Below are positions 1 through 7,449 of a DNA stretch of 64,000 bases, piece after piece. Numbering within the stretch: position 1 is the stretch's first letter; every line of letters begins with the position of its first letter. The notes beneath the pieces were generated by a model. It worked only from the letters and a program-made list of their open reading frames with translations. It was not told where the DNA came from and searched no databases. This stretch comes from Pseudoramibacter sp. (GTDB lineage: Bacteria; Bacillota; Clostridia; Eubacteriales; Eubacteriaceae): the NCBI RefSeq assembly GCF_022484225.1, contig NZ_JAKVLT010000001.1, forward strand, positions 1,116,001 through 1,180,000. The letters run 5' to 3'. The position numbers and the translations under genes are program-made.

Positions 1-1419
1 AGCCTGTACCACAAGGAAATTCCCGAAAACCGCTGGCCCCAGGATTTCCCGCTGATTCGGGAAGAATCCAAATGCATCAAATGCCTGCGCTGTGTGAACA
101 TCTGCGACAAGGTGCAGAGCCTCGGGGTCTGGGATCTGGTGCGCTCCGGCGGGCGCACCACGGTGAACGTTTCCGGCGGCCGCCACATCGAAAACGCGGA
201 CTGCGCCGTGTGCGGCCAGTGCGTCACCCACTGTCCCACCGGCGCCCTTCACGGCCGCCTCGACCGCAAGAAGATTTACCCGTGGGAACGGGCCCTCAAC
301 GATCCGGACACGGTGACCGTGGTCCAGGTGGCCCCGGCAGTGCGGGCGGCCTGGGGCGAAGGGCTCAATCTCCCCCGGGAACGGGCGACCCCGGGGCGCC
401 TCGCGGCGGCCCTGAGGCGCTGCGGCTTCAACTTCGTGTTCGACACGAATTTCGGCGCCGACCTGACGGTCATGGAAGAAGCTTCGGAATTTTTGAAGCG
501 CATGACCGACGGGACCAAGCACCGCTACCCGATGTTCACGTCGTGCTGTCCGGGGTGGGTGCGTTTCCTCAAATCCCAGTACCCGGACATGGTGGACGAT
601 CTGTCCACATCCAAATCGCCCCAGGGCATGCAGGCGACCATGACCAAAACCTATTTCGCGGAAAAAATCGGCGCGGACCCCAACAAGATCTTCTCGGTGT
701 CCATCATGCCGTGCCTCGCCAAAAAATCCGAAATCGCCATTCCGAGCCTCAACGACGCCGGGGCCGGGGCGGACCTCGACGTGTCCTTGACCACCCGGGA
801 AATGATCGCCATGATCCGATCTCAGAATCTCGACGTGGCGAATCTCCCCGAAGAGCCCTTTGATTCGCCCCTGGGCACCAGCACCGGGGCCGGGGTCATC
901 TTCGGCACCACCGGCGGGGTCATGGAAGCGGCTCTGCGCACGGGCTACTACCTCGCCGCCGGGGAAAATCCCAATCCGGACACCTTCAAGACGGTGCTCC
1001 ACTCTGAGGGACATCCCTGGGGCGAAGCGGCCTATGATTTCGCGGGCATTCCGGTGCGCACCGCCGTGGTCAGCGGCCTCGGCCACACTCGGGAACTGAT
1101 CCGGGCCCTGCGCCGGGGGGACGTTCACTACGACTTCGTTGAAGTCATGGCCTGCCCGGGCGGCTGTGTGGGCGGCGGCGGCCAGCCGATCCACGACGGA
1201 CAGGAACTGGCGGCGGTCCGGGGGCGGCGCCTCCACAATCTGGACCGCATGGCCAACATCCGCTTCTCCCATGAAAATCCGGAAATTCAGCGGCTTTACC
1301 GGGATTTCCTCGGAGAACCCCTTTCGGAAAAGGCGGAACACTACCTCCACACCGACCATCATGAGTGGGACATGCCCTTAAGTCCCCATCTGGATTCGGA
1401 CGTGAAGCTTCAGTCATAG
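1..1419 (+). CDS. [FeFe]-hydrogenase catalytic subunit, 5'-truncated by the window
   Basis: The reading frame is open from base 1, so the start lies upstream; 472 residues are visible. It carries two ferredoxin-type [4Fe-4S] motifs (CIKCLRCVNIC from about codon 25 and CAVCGQCVTHCP about codon 70), then the three H-cluster signatures: TSCCPGW (about codon 180), MPCLAKKSE (about 236) and EVMACPGGCVGGGGQP (about 381). All H-cluster cysteines are present, so the enzyme should be active in reversible proton reduction in the cytoplasm. The family usually has an N-terminal [2Fe-2S] domain, which would be outside the window; whether this is a ferredoxin- or NAD(P)H-linked (HndD/HydA-like) form cannot be decided here. 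The C-terminal tail is rich in His and Asp. The gene ends at a strong terminator. Confidence 0.95.
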   Translation, partial: SLYHKEIPENRWPQDFPLIREESKCIKCLRCVNICDKVQSLGVWDLVRSGGRTTVNVSGGRHIENADCAVCGQCVTHCPTGALHGRLDRKKIYPWERALNDPDTVTVVQVAPAVRAAWGEGLNLPRERATPGRLAAALRRCGFNFVFDTNFGADLTVMEEASEFLKRMTDGTKHRYPMFTSCCPGWVRFLKSQYPDMVDDLSTSKSPQGMQATMTKTYFAEKIGADPNKIFSVSIMPCLAKKSEIAIPSLNDAGAGADLDVSLTTREMIAMIRSQNLDVANLPEEPFDSPLGTSTGAGVIFGTTGGVMEAALRTGYYLAAGENPNPDTFKTVLHSEGHPWGEAAYDFAGIPVRTAVVSGLGHTRELIRALRRGDVHYDFVEVMACPGGCVGGGGQPIHDGQELAAVRGRRLHNLDRMANIRFSHENPEIQRLYRDFLGEPLSEKAEHYLHTDHHEWDMPLSPHLDSDVKLQS

Positions 1420-1431
1420 ATTTACGTATGC

Positions 1432-1476
1432 AAAAAGCACTTTCTATTATTTAATAAATAGAAAGTGCTTTTTTTA
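1432..1476. terminator. Bidirectional intrinsic terminator between hydrogenase and ANTAR gene
   Basis: A perfect 14-bp inverted repeat (AAGCACTTTCTATT at 1435-1448 with its complement at 1457-1470) has an 8-base loop, with a T run on the right and an A run on the left. It can end transcription from both the hydrogenase gene (plus) and the convergent glnA-ANTAR operon (minus). Confidence 0.9.
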
Positions 1477-1505
1477 TAAAGATATAAAGATAAAAGAAAA
1501 TAAGT

Positions 1506-2111
1506 TCAGACCGAAAGATTTTTTAAAATCGCTTCGGCGATGATACCCTTGGAGACGCTGTGGTTCATGGCCTGTTTTTCGATGAAGTGGTGGGCGTCGG
1601 TTTCGTTCATGTTTTTCTGGTCGATGAGGAGCCATTTGGCTTTGTTGACCAGGCGGATTTCCTTCATCTTGTCTTCCAAGGAAACCGACTTCTTTTCCAG
1701 GCGGCGGAGCCGTTCCCGGTAGGCGGCCATCCACCGCAGCCCCAGGCGGACCTGTTCGCCGGTGACGGGCTTGGGCAGGGTGAGGACTCCGTAGGGCGCC
1801 ACCTGGTTGTGGACGTCGTCCAGATGGTCCCGGGCCACGAAGATCAGCGGCACCACGGCGCGGTTCTGGGCGAAGTGAATGGCCGTTTCGGTGCCAAATT
1901 CGTCGGGAAGCGGCATGTTGATGAGGACGAAGTCGTAGGGCTGGTCGTTGAGGGCCCGCCGGCCGGCAGCGGTGCTGGACACGACCGTGACGGGATCGTA
2001 GAGACGCCTTGGCAGCAGCGCGTCCAGGGCGGTGTTGAAGCGCTCTGCGGAAGAAATCAGCAGCACGCGGTAAACGCGTTGAATTTTCAGAGATGATGGC
2101 GTGATGCGCAT
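1506..2111 (-). CDS. ANTAR-domain antiterminator with degenerate receiver domain
   Basis: 201 residues: a receiver-like fold (about 13-130), a coiled-coil linker (about 131-150) and a C-terminal ANTAR RNA-binding domain (about 145-201). ANTAR proteins bind paired hairpins in leader RNAs and prevent termination. The receiver is degenerate: the usual acidic pair near the N-terminus is absent (VLLISS) and the phospho-acceptor position reads Asn65 in FVLINMPLPDEFG; the conserved Lys (about 114, LPKP) remains. It lies 9 bases downstream of glnA on the same strand with an AGGAGGG ribosome binding site, so the two are co-transcribed. That suggests a nitrogen-related role not controlled by phosphorylation. 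Similar glnA-linked ANTAR proteins exist in Clostridia; the target RNA is not identified. Confidence 0.85.
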   Translation of the reverse strand: MRITPSSLKIQRVYRVLLISSAERFNTALDALLPRRLYDPVTVVSSTAAGRRALNDQPYDFVLINMPLPDEFGTETAIHFAQNRAVVPLIFVARDHLDDVHNQVAPYGVLTLPKPVTGEQVRLGLRWMAAYRERLRRLEKKSVSLEDKMKEIRLVNKAKWLLIDQKNMNETDAHHFIEKQAMNHSVSKGIIAEAILKNLSV

Positions 2112-2120
2112 AAATCCCTC

Positions 2121-3344
2121 CTAACGGCGGCAGAATTTTTTAATCAGTGAGGCAGGCAGGTGTTCCTGGATAAAGGCGGAATTGCGGGCGATGCCCGTCG
2201 CTTCAGAGCGGGAAGCGGGCAGGGTTTGGAGCTGGTCGAGCACTTCGGGCTCTGCGGTGAACAAATTCGTTTCGATGGGGTCCGGCAGGGCGAGGCCGCG
2301 CTTGATGCCGTCCATGCCGGCGTAGATCAACAAGGCCATGGCCAGATAGGGGTTGGCGCCGTTGTCCGGGGAGCGCAGTTCGATGCGGCGGTACTTGTCG
2401 TTCAAGGTCGCCGGCACCCGGATGAGCTGGGAGCGGTTCTGGCGGTCCCAGGAGATGTATTTCGGCGCCTTGCGGTGGCCCAGTCTGTGGTAAGAGGCTT
2501 CGGTGGGGTTCAAGAAGGCCGTCATTTCGAGGATGTGGTCGAGGATGCCGGCGGTCATGGGCATGAGGTTATCTTTGCCGTCGTCGGACCGGACCGAGAG
2601 GTTGATGTGGAAGCTGGAGCCATCGGCGTCGGACAGGGGCTTGGGGCTGAAGTCAGCGTAGAGGCCGTTCTGGCTCGCGACGGCCTGGACGGCGGTGGTG
2701 AAAGCGATTGAATTGTCGGCGGCGGTGAGGGCTTCGTCAAAGTTGAAGTCCACTTCGTTCTGGCCGGGGCCGCTTTCGTGGTGGGAGCCTGTGGGGCTGA
2801 TGCCCATTTCTTCGAGGGTCAGGCAGATTTCCCGACGGATGTTGACGCCGCGGTCGGCCGGGGCGATGTCCATGTAGGTCGCCTGGTCGATGGGGATGTG
2901 GGTCGGTTCGCCGTTTTCATCGAGGCGGAACAAGTAGAATTCCTTTTCGCTGCCCACGAAGAATTCGAGACCGGCGGCTCTGGCGTCTTCCACGGCCTTG
3001 ATGAGCAGGCTTCGGGTGTCGTGTTCGAAAATGGTGCCGTCGGGTTTTCGGATCTGGCAGAACATGCGGACCACCCGGCCGTGTTCCGGCCGCCACGGGA
3101 ACAGCATGAGGGTCGACGGGTCGGGAAAGAGAAAGAGGTCGGAGTGCACGTCCCGGTCGAAGCCGTCGATGGCCGACGCGTCGATGGCGATGCCGTCCTG
3201 GAACGCGTGTTCCAGCTGGGAGGGCATCAGAGAAATATTTTTTTGATGGCCGAAGATGTCGCAGTAGGCGAGGCGGATGAATTTGACGTCGTCTTCTTCG
3301 ACGAACTGCCGCACTTCTTCAGCGGAATAGCGATCGTAATCCAT
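2121..3344 (-). CDS. glnA: Glutamine synthetase, type I
   Basis: 407 residues, shorter than the usual 440-470 of GlnA. It makes glutamine from glutamate, ammonia and ATP. Beta-grasp N-domain about 15-100; catalytic motifs visible include GSEKEFYLF (131-139), HHESGPGQNEVDF (188-200), FHINLS (245-250), NRSQLIRVP (303-311) and RRIELRSPD (319-327). I see no adenylylation-site loop, in line with the GSI-alpha type of Firmicutes, which is regulated by feedback and protein partners. The start is supported by AAAGGAAG upstream. It is first in an operon with the ANTAR regulator. The divergent spacer to purF is AT-rich close to the start; no clear minus-strand promoter could be assigned. Confidence 0.95.
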   Translation of the reverse strand: MDYDRYSAEEVRQFVEEDDVKFIRLAYCDIFGHQKNISLMPSQLEHAFQDGIAIDASAIDGFDRDVHSDLFLFPDPSTLMLFPWRPEHGRVVRMFCQIRKPDGTIFEHDTRSLLIKAVEDARAAGLEFFVGSEKEFYLFRLDENGEPTHIPIDQATYMDIAPADRGVNIRREICLTLEEMGISPTGSHHESGPGQNEVDFNFDEALTAADNSIAFTTAVQAVASQNGLYADFSPKPLSDADGSSFHINLSVRSDDGKDNLMPMTAGILDHILEMTAFLNPTEASYHRLGHRKAPKYISWDRQNRSQLIRVPATLNDKYRRIELRSPDNGANPYLAMALLIYAGMDGIKRGLALPDPIETNLFTAEPEVLDQLQTLPASRSEATGIARNSAFIQEHLPASLIKKFCRR

Positions 3345-3489
3345 TCAGTGATCTTCCTTTCAGTGATTTTTTAAAATATTTTACAATAAAATTTTAAAAA
3401 ATCCTACACTATTTCTAGAAAATAATATAAAGAAGTAAAATTATGCGGCTGAAAACGCTTTGGGTTTAAGGCACCGCTTTAAAAAGGCA

Positions 3490-3519
3490 TTGACAAAATT
3501 GCAGTCTGTGAAGTAAGAT
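3490..3519 (+). promoter_or_regulatory. Strong sigma-A-like promoter in glnA-purF spacer
   Basis: TTGACA (3490-3495), 18-bp spacer, TAAGAT (3514-3519). The expected start point is near 3526, immediately before the hairpin/T-run at 3530-3574, so most transcripts from it would be very short unless read-through occurs into purF. Confidence 0.6.
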
Positions 3520-3529
3520 AAAGCCGACA

Positions 3530-3574
3530 AAAGCAATGGCGTTTTTGGTCCTCCCAGTGCGCATTGCTTTTTTT
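3530..3574 (+). terminator. Hairpin with T run upstream of purF (attenuator or end of a tiny RNA)
   Basis: AAAGCAATG (3530-3538) pairs with CATTGCTTT (3562-3570) and is followed by TTTT (seven T in all from 3568). It lies directly after the promoter at 3490-3519 and before a second promoter at 3573-3601. The loop contains GGTCCTCCC. I read it as an attenuator or the terminator of an RNA of about 50 bases. The rest of the 316-base spacer (3345-3660) shows only AT-rich sequence near glnA. Confidence 0.6.
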
Positions 3575-3601
3575 GTCTATATCTTATATTAGAATTATTA
3601 T
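3573..3601 (+). promoter_or_regulatory. Promoter of purF-dapF-dapL
   Basis: TTGTCT (3573-3578), 17-bp spacer, TATTAT (3596-3601), giving a start about 50 bases before the purF ATG. It begins in the T run of the preceding hairpin. Confidence 0.55.
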
Positions 3602-3660
3602 ACAATAATAAATAAGCGTCTATTTTTTGCAAAAAATTCATAAAGCATTGTGAGGTAAGC

Positions 3661-5091
3661 ATGTCTATTCACGAAGAATGTGGTGTATTTGGCGCGATCA
3701 GCCCGGAACGCAAGGATCTGGGACGGCTCGCGTATTATGGATTGTACGCGCTTCAGCACCGGGGTCAGGAAAGCTGCGGCATTGTCGTCGACGACGACGG
3801 GCTGTTCTATTCCCACAAGGATCTCGGCCTGGTGGGCGACGTCTTTTCCAAAGAAGACCTGGACCGGCTCCCCGACAGCACCATGGCCGTGGGCCATGTC
3901 CGGTATTCGACGACCGGTGAAAAGACCCGGGCCAACTGCCAGCCCATCGAAGTCAACCATCAGAAGGGCAAGCTGGCCCTCGCCCACAACGGCAATTTGA
4001 CCAATTCCGACAAGCTTCGGGACCGTCTGGAACTCAGCGGCGCGATTTTCCACACGACCAGCGACACCGAAACCATTGCTTACATCATCACGGGCAAGCG
4101 GCTCCACTGCGGCTCCATTGAAGACGCGGTGAGCCAGGCGATGGACGAAATCGAAGGGGCTTACTCTCTGGTGGTCATGTCGGCGGCCAAGCTCATGGCC
4201 GTGCGGGACCCCTACGGCTACCGCCCTCTGTGCTACGGCAAGACGGCCGACGGCACCTACATCGTGGCGTCGGAAAGCTGTGCCCTTCAGGCCGTGGGTG
4301 CGACTTTCATCCGGGATCTGGAACCCGGGGAAATGCTCGTGTTCAGCACCGACGGCAAGGTCGAATCCCGTAGGGAACACTGCAATAAAGTGCCGCGGCA
4401 GAGCTGCATCTTCGAACAGATTTACTTCGCCCGTCCGGATTCCGTCATCGACGGCATTCCCATCCACGAAGCCCGGGTCCGGGCCGGCCGCGCTCTGGCC
4501 AAGGCCTATCCGGTGGACGCCGACGCGGTCATCGGCGTGCCGGACTCCGGTCTCAACGCGGCGGTGGGCTACGCCCAGGAATCGGGCATTCCCTACAGCA
4601 TCGGCCTCATCAAGAACAAATACATCGCCCGGACGTTCATTTCGCCGGGCCAGCGGGAACGGGACAATCAGGTGCACATCAAACTGAACCCGATTTCTTC
4701 TATCGTTAAAGGCAAGCGCATCATCCTCGTGGACGACTCCATCGTCCGGGGCACGACGTCCAGACGCCTGGTCACGATGATGCGGGACGCCGGCGCGACG
4801 GAAGTCCACATGCGCATTTCGGCGCCGCCTTTCCTCCACCCGTGCTATTACGGCGTGGACATCGACAGCGAAGACAACCTCATCGCGGCGCACCACAGCG
4901 TGGATGAAATCTGCAAGCTCATCGGCGCGGATTCCCTGGGCTATCTGCCCATCGAAGACCTGGAACTGCTGTCTCCGGGCGTGGGCTACTGCGCCGGCTG
5001 CTTTACCGGAAAATACGCGACGAAGGTGTCGAAGCATTACCGCAAAGACCGGTTCTCGACCCCTCTGTCCCAGCGCAAGAAGAAAAAATAA
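3661..5091 (+). CDS. purF: Amidophosphoribosyltransferase
   Basis: 476 residues, normal for the family. It catalyses the first committed step of purine synthesis: PRPP plus glutamine gives phosphoribosylamine. It starts MSIHEECGVFG, so a six-residue propeptide precedes the nucleophile Cys7, as in Bacillus PurF. The glutaminase domain occupies about 7-240 (NGNLTN, DTE motifs); the phosphoribosyltransferase domain has the PRPP loop ILVDDSIVRGTTS. The four cysteines that bind the structural [4Fe-4S] cluster in the Bacillus enzyme have counterparts (QSCIFE, HPCYYG, CAGC). The ATG has GTGAGG upstream. dapF follows after 18 bases; no other pur genes are nearby. Confidence 0.96.
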   Translation: MSIHEECGVFGAISPERKDLGRLAYYGLYALQHRGQESCGIVVDDDGLFYSHKDLGLVGDVFSKEDLDRLPDSTMAVGHVRYSTTGEKTRANCQPIEVNHQKGKLALAHNGNLTNSDKLRDRLELSGAIFHTTSDTETIAYIITGKRLHCGSIEDAVSQAMDEIEGAYSLVVMSAAKLMAVRDPYGYRPLCYGKTADGTYIVASESCALQAVGATFIRDLEPGEMLVFSTDGKVESRREHCNKVPRQSCIFEQIYFARPDSVIDGIPIHEARVRAGRALAKAYPVDADAVIGVPDSGLNAAVGYAQESGIPYSIGLIKNKYIARTFISPGQRERDNQVHIKLNPISSIVKGKRIILVDDSIVRGTTSRRLVTMMRDAGATEVHMRISAPPFLHPCYYGVDIDSEDNLIAAHHSVDEICKLIGADSLGYLPIEDLELLSPGVGYCAGCFTGKYATKVSKHYRKDRFSTPLSQRKKKK

Positions 5092-5109
5092 GCAAGATTA
5101 GGAGCAAAC

Positions 5110-5910
5110 ATGGAATTTACTTTTACAAAAATGGAAGGTCTGGGCAACGACTATCTTTACGTCTACGACGACCCGGACAAATACGACGCGCCGGCCCTGT
5201 CGGTGAAACTGTCGGAACGCCATTTTGGCGCCGGCTCCGACGGGATGATCTGGATCATGCCTTCGGACAACGCGGATTTTAAGATGCGCATCTTCAACGC
5301 CGACGGCAGCGAAGCGAAAATGTGCGGCAACGGCATCCGCTGCGTGGGCAAATTCGTGTACGACCACGGCTACACGGACAAATCCCACCTGCTCATCGAC
5401 ACTTTGTCGGGGATCAAAACCCTGGATCTTCAGATCGAAGACGGCGTGGCTGTGGGGGCGACGGTGAACATGGGCAAAGTCGAAGTCGAAGATCCCAAGA
5501 CCATCGACGCCGACGGCCAGTCCGTGACCTGCCGGCCGGTGTCTGTGGGCAACCCCCACGCGGTGATTTTCGTGGACGACGCGGAAAACGCCCCCCTGAC
5601 GACGCTGGGGCCGAAGGTGGAAAAACACCCGGCGTTCCCCGGCGGCGTGAACACCGAATTCGTTCAGGTGATCGACGACCATCATCTGAGAATGCGCGTC
5701 TGGGAACGGGGCAGCGGCGTGACCCTGGCCTGCGGCACCGGGGCCTGCGCCTCTGTGGCAGCCTCTGTGGCGGCAGGGTACTGCCCGGAAAACGAAGCCG
5801 TCACCGTGACATTAGACGGCGGCGACCTGCACATCCGCATTACCGAAGACGGGGCGGCGGTCATGACTGGCCCGGCTACAACAGTTTATAAAGGAGAAGT
5901 GACATTATGA
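5110..5910 (+). CDS. dapF: Diaminopimelate epimerase
   Basis: 266 residues. It interconverts L,L- and meso-diaminopimelate, the step before peptidoglycan cross-link precursor and lysine. Both catalytic Cys motifs are present: KMCGNGIRC (about residue 76) and LACGTGACAS (about 215), and the N-terminal GLGNDY motif. The start is preceded by TAGGAG. It overlaps dapL by 4 bases (ATGA), which indicates translational coupling, and follows purF closely, so purine and DAP genes share a transcript here. It lies 50 kb from the lysine-riboswitch-controlled asd-dapA-dapB cluster and shows no riboswitch of its own. Confidence 0.96.
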   Translation: MEFTFTKMEGLGNDYLYVYDDPDKYDAPALSVKLSERHFGAGSDGMIWIMPSDNADFKMRIFNADGSEAKMCGNGIRCVGKFVYDHGYTDKSHLLIDTLSGIKTLDLQIEDGVAVGATVNMGKVEVEDPKTIDADGQSVTCRPVSVGNPHAVIFVDDAENAPLTTLGPKVEKHPAFPGGVNTEFVQVIDDHHLRMRVWERGSGVTLACGTGACASVAASVAAGYCPENEAVTVTLDGGDLHIRITEDGAAVMTGPATTVYKGEVTL

Positions 5911-7088
5911 TTCCAAACCACCATTACGACGAGCTCGTCTCGTCTTATCTGTTCTACAACATCGACCAGAAGGTCAACGCGTATTTAGACGCCCATCCGG
6001 GCACGAAGCTCTACAAAATGGGCATCGGCGACGTGACCCTGCCCCTCGCCGACGTGGTCATCAAGGCTCTCCATGAAGGGGTGGACGATCAGTCCAAGAA
6101 AGAAACCTTCCACGGCTATCTGCCGGAAGTGGGCGCCGATTTCTTAAGAGAAGCGATTCAGGGCCACTACAAGGAACGGGGCGTTGAACTGTCCACCGAT
6201 GAAATCTTCGTCTCCAGCGGCGCCAGCGACGAACTGAGCCATATTCTGAACCTGTTCGACAAACAGAACAACGCCCTGGTCATGGAACCGGCTTATCCGG
6301 CTTATGTGGACGCCAACGTCATGGAAGGGCGCAAGATCCTCCACGTGCCCTCTTCCCGGGAAAACGGCTTTCTGCCGATGCCGACGGACGATCTCGAAGC
6401 GGACCTGATCTACATCTGCTCCCCGAACAACCCGACGGGCGCGGTGTTCTCCAAAGACCAGCTCAAAGCCTGGGTCGACTACGCCAATGCCCACCACTCT
6501 GTGATCATCTTCGATGCAGCTTACGAATGCTTCATCGCCGATCCGGAACTGCCCCACAGCATTTTCGAAATCCCCGGCGCGCGGACCTGCGCCATTGAAA
6601 TCTGCTCCTTCTCCAAGACTGCCGGCTTCACCGGGACCCGTTGCGGCTATACGGTCATCTGCAAGGATCTGGAACGGGAAGGCATGAACCTCAACGCCAT
6701 GTGGGTGCGCAACCGGACGACTCGCTCCAACGGGGTGTCCTACATCATCCAGAAGGGCGCCGCGGCGGTCTTCACCCCTGAAGGTCAGAAACAGATTCAG
6801 GCCAACATCGACGTGTACCGCAGCAACGCGAAGGTCATGATGAAGGCTCTCGACGAACTGGGCCTGTGGTACTGCGGCGGCAAGAACTCGCCGTACATCT
6901 GGATGGCCTGCCCCGACGGCATGGACAGCTGGACGTTCTTCGACAAGCTCCTCAACGAAGCGCAAATTGTCGGCACACCAGGCGAAGGCTTCGGCGACTG
7001 CGGCGAAGGGTATTTCCGGTTCTCCATGTTCGGTGATCCGGACGATACGAAAGAAGCGGCGAAACGCTTGGTCGAGCTGTTGAAATAA
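5907..7088 (+). CDS. dapL: L,L-diaminopimelate aminotransferase
   Basis: 393 residues, class I/II PLP aminotransferase. It converts tetrahydrodipicolinate directly to L,L-diaminopimelate with glutamate as donor, bypassing succinylase or acetylase steps. PLP Lys is about residue 237 in SFSKTAGFTGTRCGY; other family marks are SPNNPTGAV (about 172) and YGG-like N-terminal KMGIGDVTLPL (about 37-47). The adjacency to dapF supports DapL rather than a general aspartate aminotransferase. The presence of DapL fits the absence of dapD/dapE/dapH in the asd-dapA-dapB cluster. It ends at a terminator. Confidence 0.93.
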   Translation: MIPNHHYDELVSSYLFYNIDQKVNAYLDAHPGTKLYKMGIGDVTLPLADVVIKALHEGVDDQSKKETFHGYLPEVGADFLREAIQGHYKERGVELSTDEIFVSSGASDELSHILNLFDKQNNALVMEPAYPAYVDANVMEGRKILHVPSSRENGFLPMPTDDLEADLIYICSPNNPTGAVFSKDQLKAWVDYANAHHSVIIFDAAYECFIADPELPHSIFEIPGARTCAIEICSFSKTAGFTGTRCGYTVICKDLEREGMNLNAMWVRNRTTRSNGVSYIIQKGAAAVFTPEGQKQIQANIDVYRSNAKVMMKALDELGLWYCGGKNSPYIWMACPDGMDSWTFFDKLLNEAQIVGTPGEGFGDCGEGYFRFSMFGDPDDTKEAAKRLVELLK

Positions 7089-7130
7089 TTGGCTAAAGGA
7101 TCAATATCAAATAAAAAAATTATATTCAAA

Positions 7131-7160
7131 GAAGTCTGCTCATCTGAGCAGGCTTTTTTT
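7131..7160 (+). terminator. Intrinsic terminator after dapL
   Basis: AGTCTGCTCA (7133-7142) pairs with TGAGCAGGCT (7145-7154, one G-T pair) and is followed by a T run. It ends the purF-dapF-dapL transcript. Confidence 0.85.
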
Positions 7161-7266
7161 ATTTGACGAGCAGGGAAAAAACATCAGAAAAAAAGATATT
7201 TATTTAAGAAAATAGGTATTTGCTATCATAATAGGCGCCCCTTTAAACCAGCCTAGAAAAATAATC

Positions 7267-7295
7267 TTGACATCGTTTTCGATACATGCTAAAAT
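7267..7295 (+). promoter_or_regulatory. Promoter of the glpK-glpP-polyol operon
   Basis: TTGACA (7267-7272), exactly 17 bp, TAAAAT (7290-7295). The start point is near 7302, giving a leader of about 150 bases before glpK. The bases between the dapL terminator and this promoter (7161-7266) are AT-rich with nothing recognised. Confidence 0.85.
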
Positions 7296-7312
7296 AAATG
7301 CAAACAAAATAT

Positions 7313-7432
7313 TCCGATTTGGCCATAGCGCATTGGAGAATGGGATGGAAATGCAGAGTCCTGTTTAATAGACGAGATCCTTAGAGGAGGATCGGTTTGT
7401 TAAGGAGGGCTCTTTTATTTTCCCAAATCGGA
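7313..7432 (+). promoter_or_regulatory. Structured attenuator leader of glpK operon, likely GlpP target
   Basis: A terminator-like stem AGAGTCCT (7355-7362) with AGGGCTCT (7406-7413, one G-T pair) is followed by TTTATTTT. Its internal loop holds a second hairpin, GATCCT (7375-7380) with AGGATC (7387-7392). Upstream, GCATT (7330-7334) pairs with AATGC (7350-7354). A perfect 10-bp long-range helix, TCCGATTTGG (7313-7322) with CCAAATCGGA (7423-7432), could close the whole domain after read-through. GlpP, encoded by the second gene, is known in Bacillus as a glycerol-3-phosphate-dependent antiterminator acting on such leaders. The pairing is seen in sequence; the GlpP link is inference. Confidence 0.65.
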
Positions 7433-7449
7433 CCTTGGGGGAGGAAAAA

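Noticed and set aside
3530..3574. 4.5S/SRP RNA, because the loop GGTCCTCCC resembles part of the E. coli molecule
   Set aside because: The conserved SRP apical loop (GGAA with flanking helix) is absent and the hairpin is too short.
3598..5037. 479-codon open frame on the minus strand across purF
   Set aside because: It lies antisense to a clear purF; its composition (His, Val, Gly, Arg rich) is the usual shadow of GC-rich codons.
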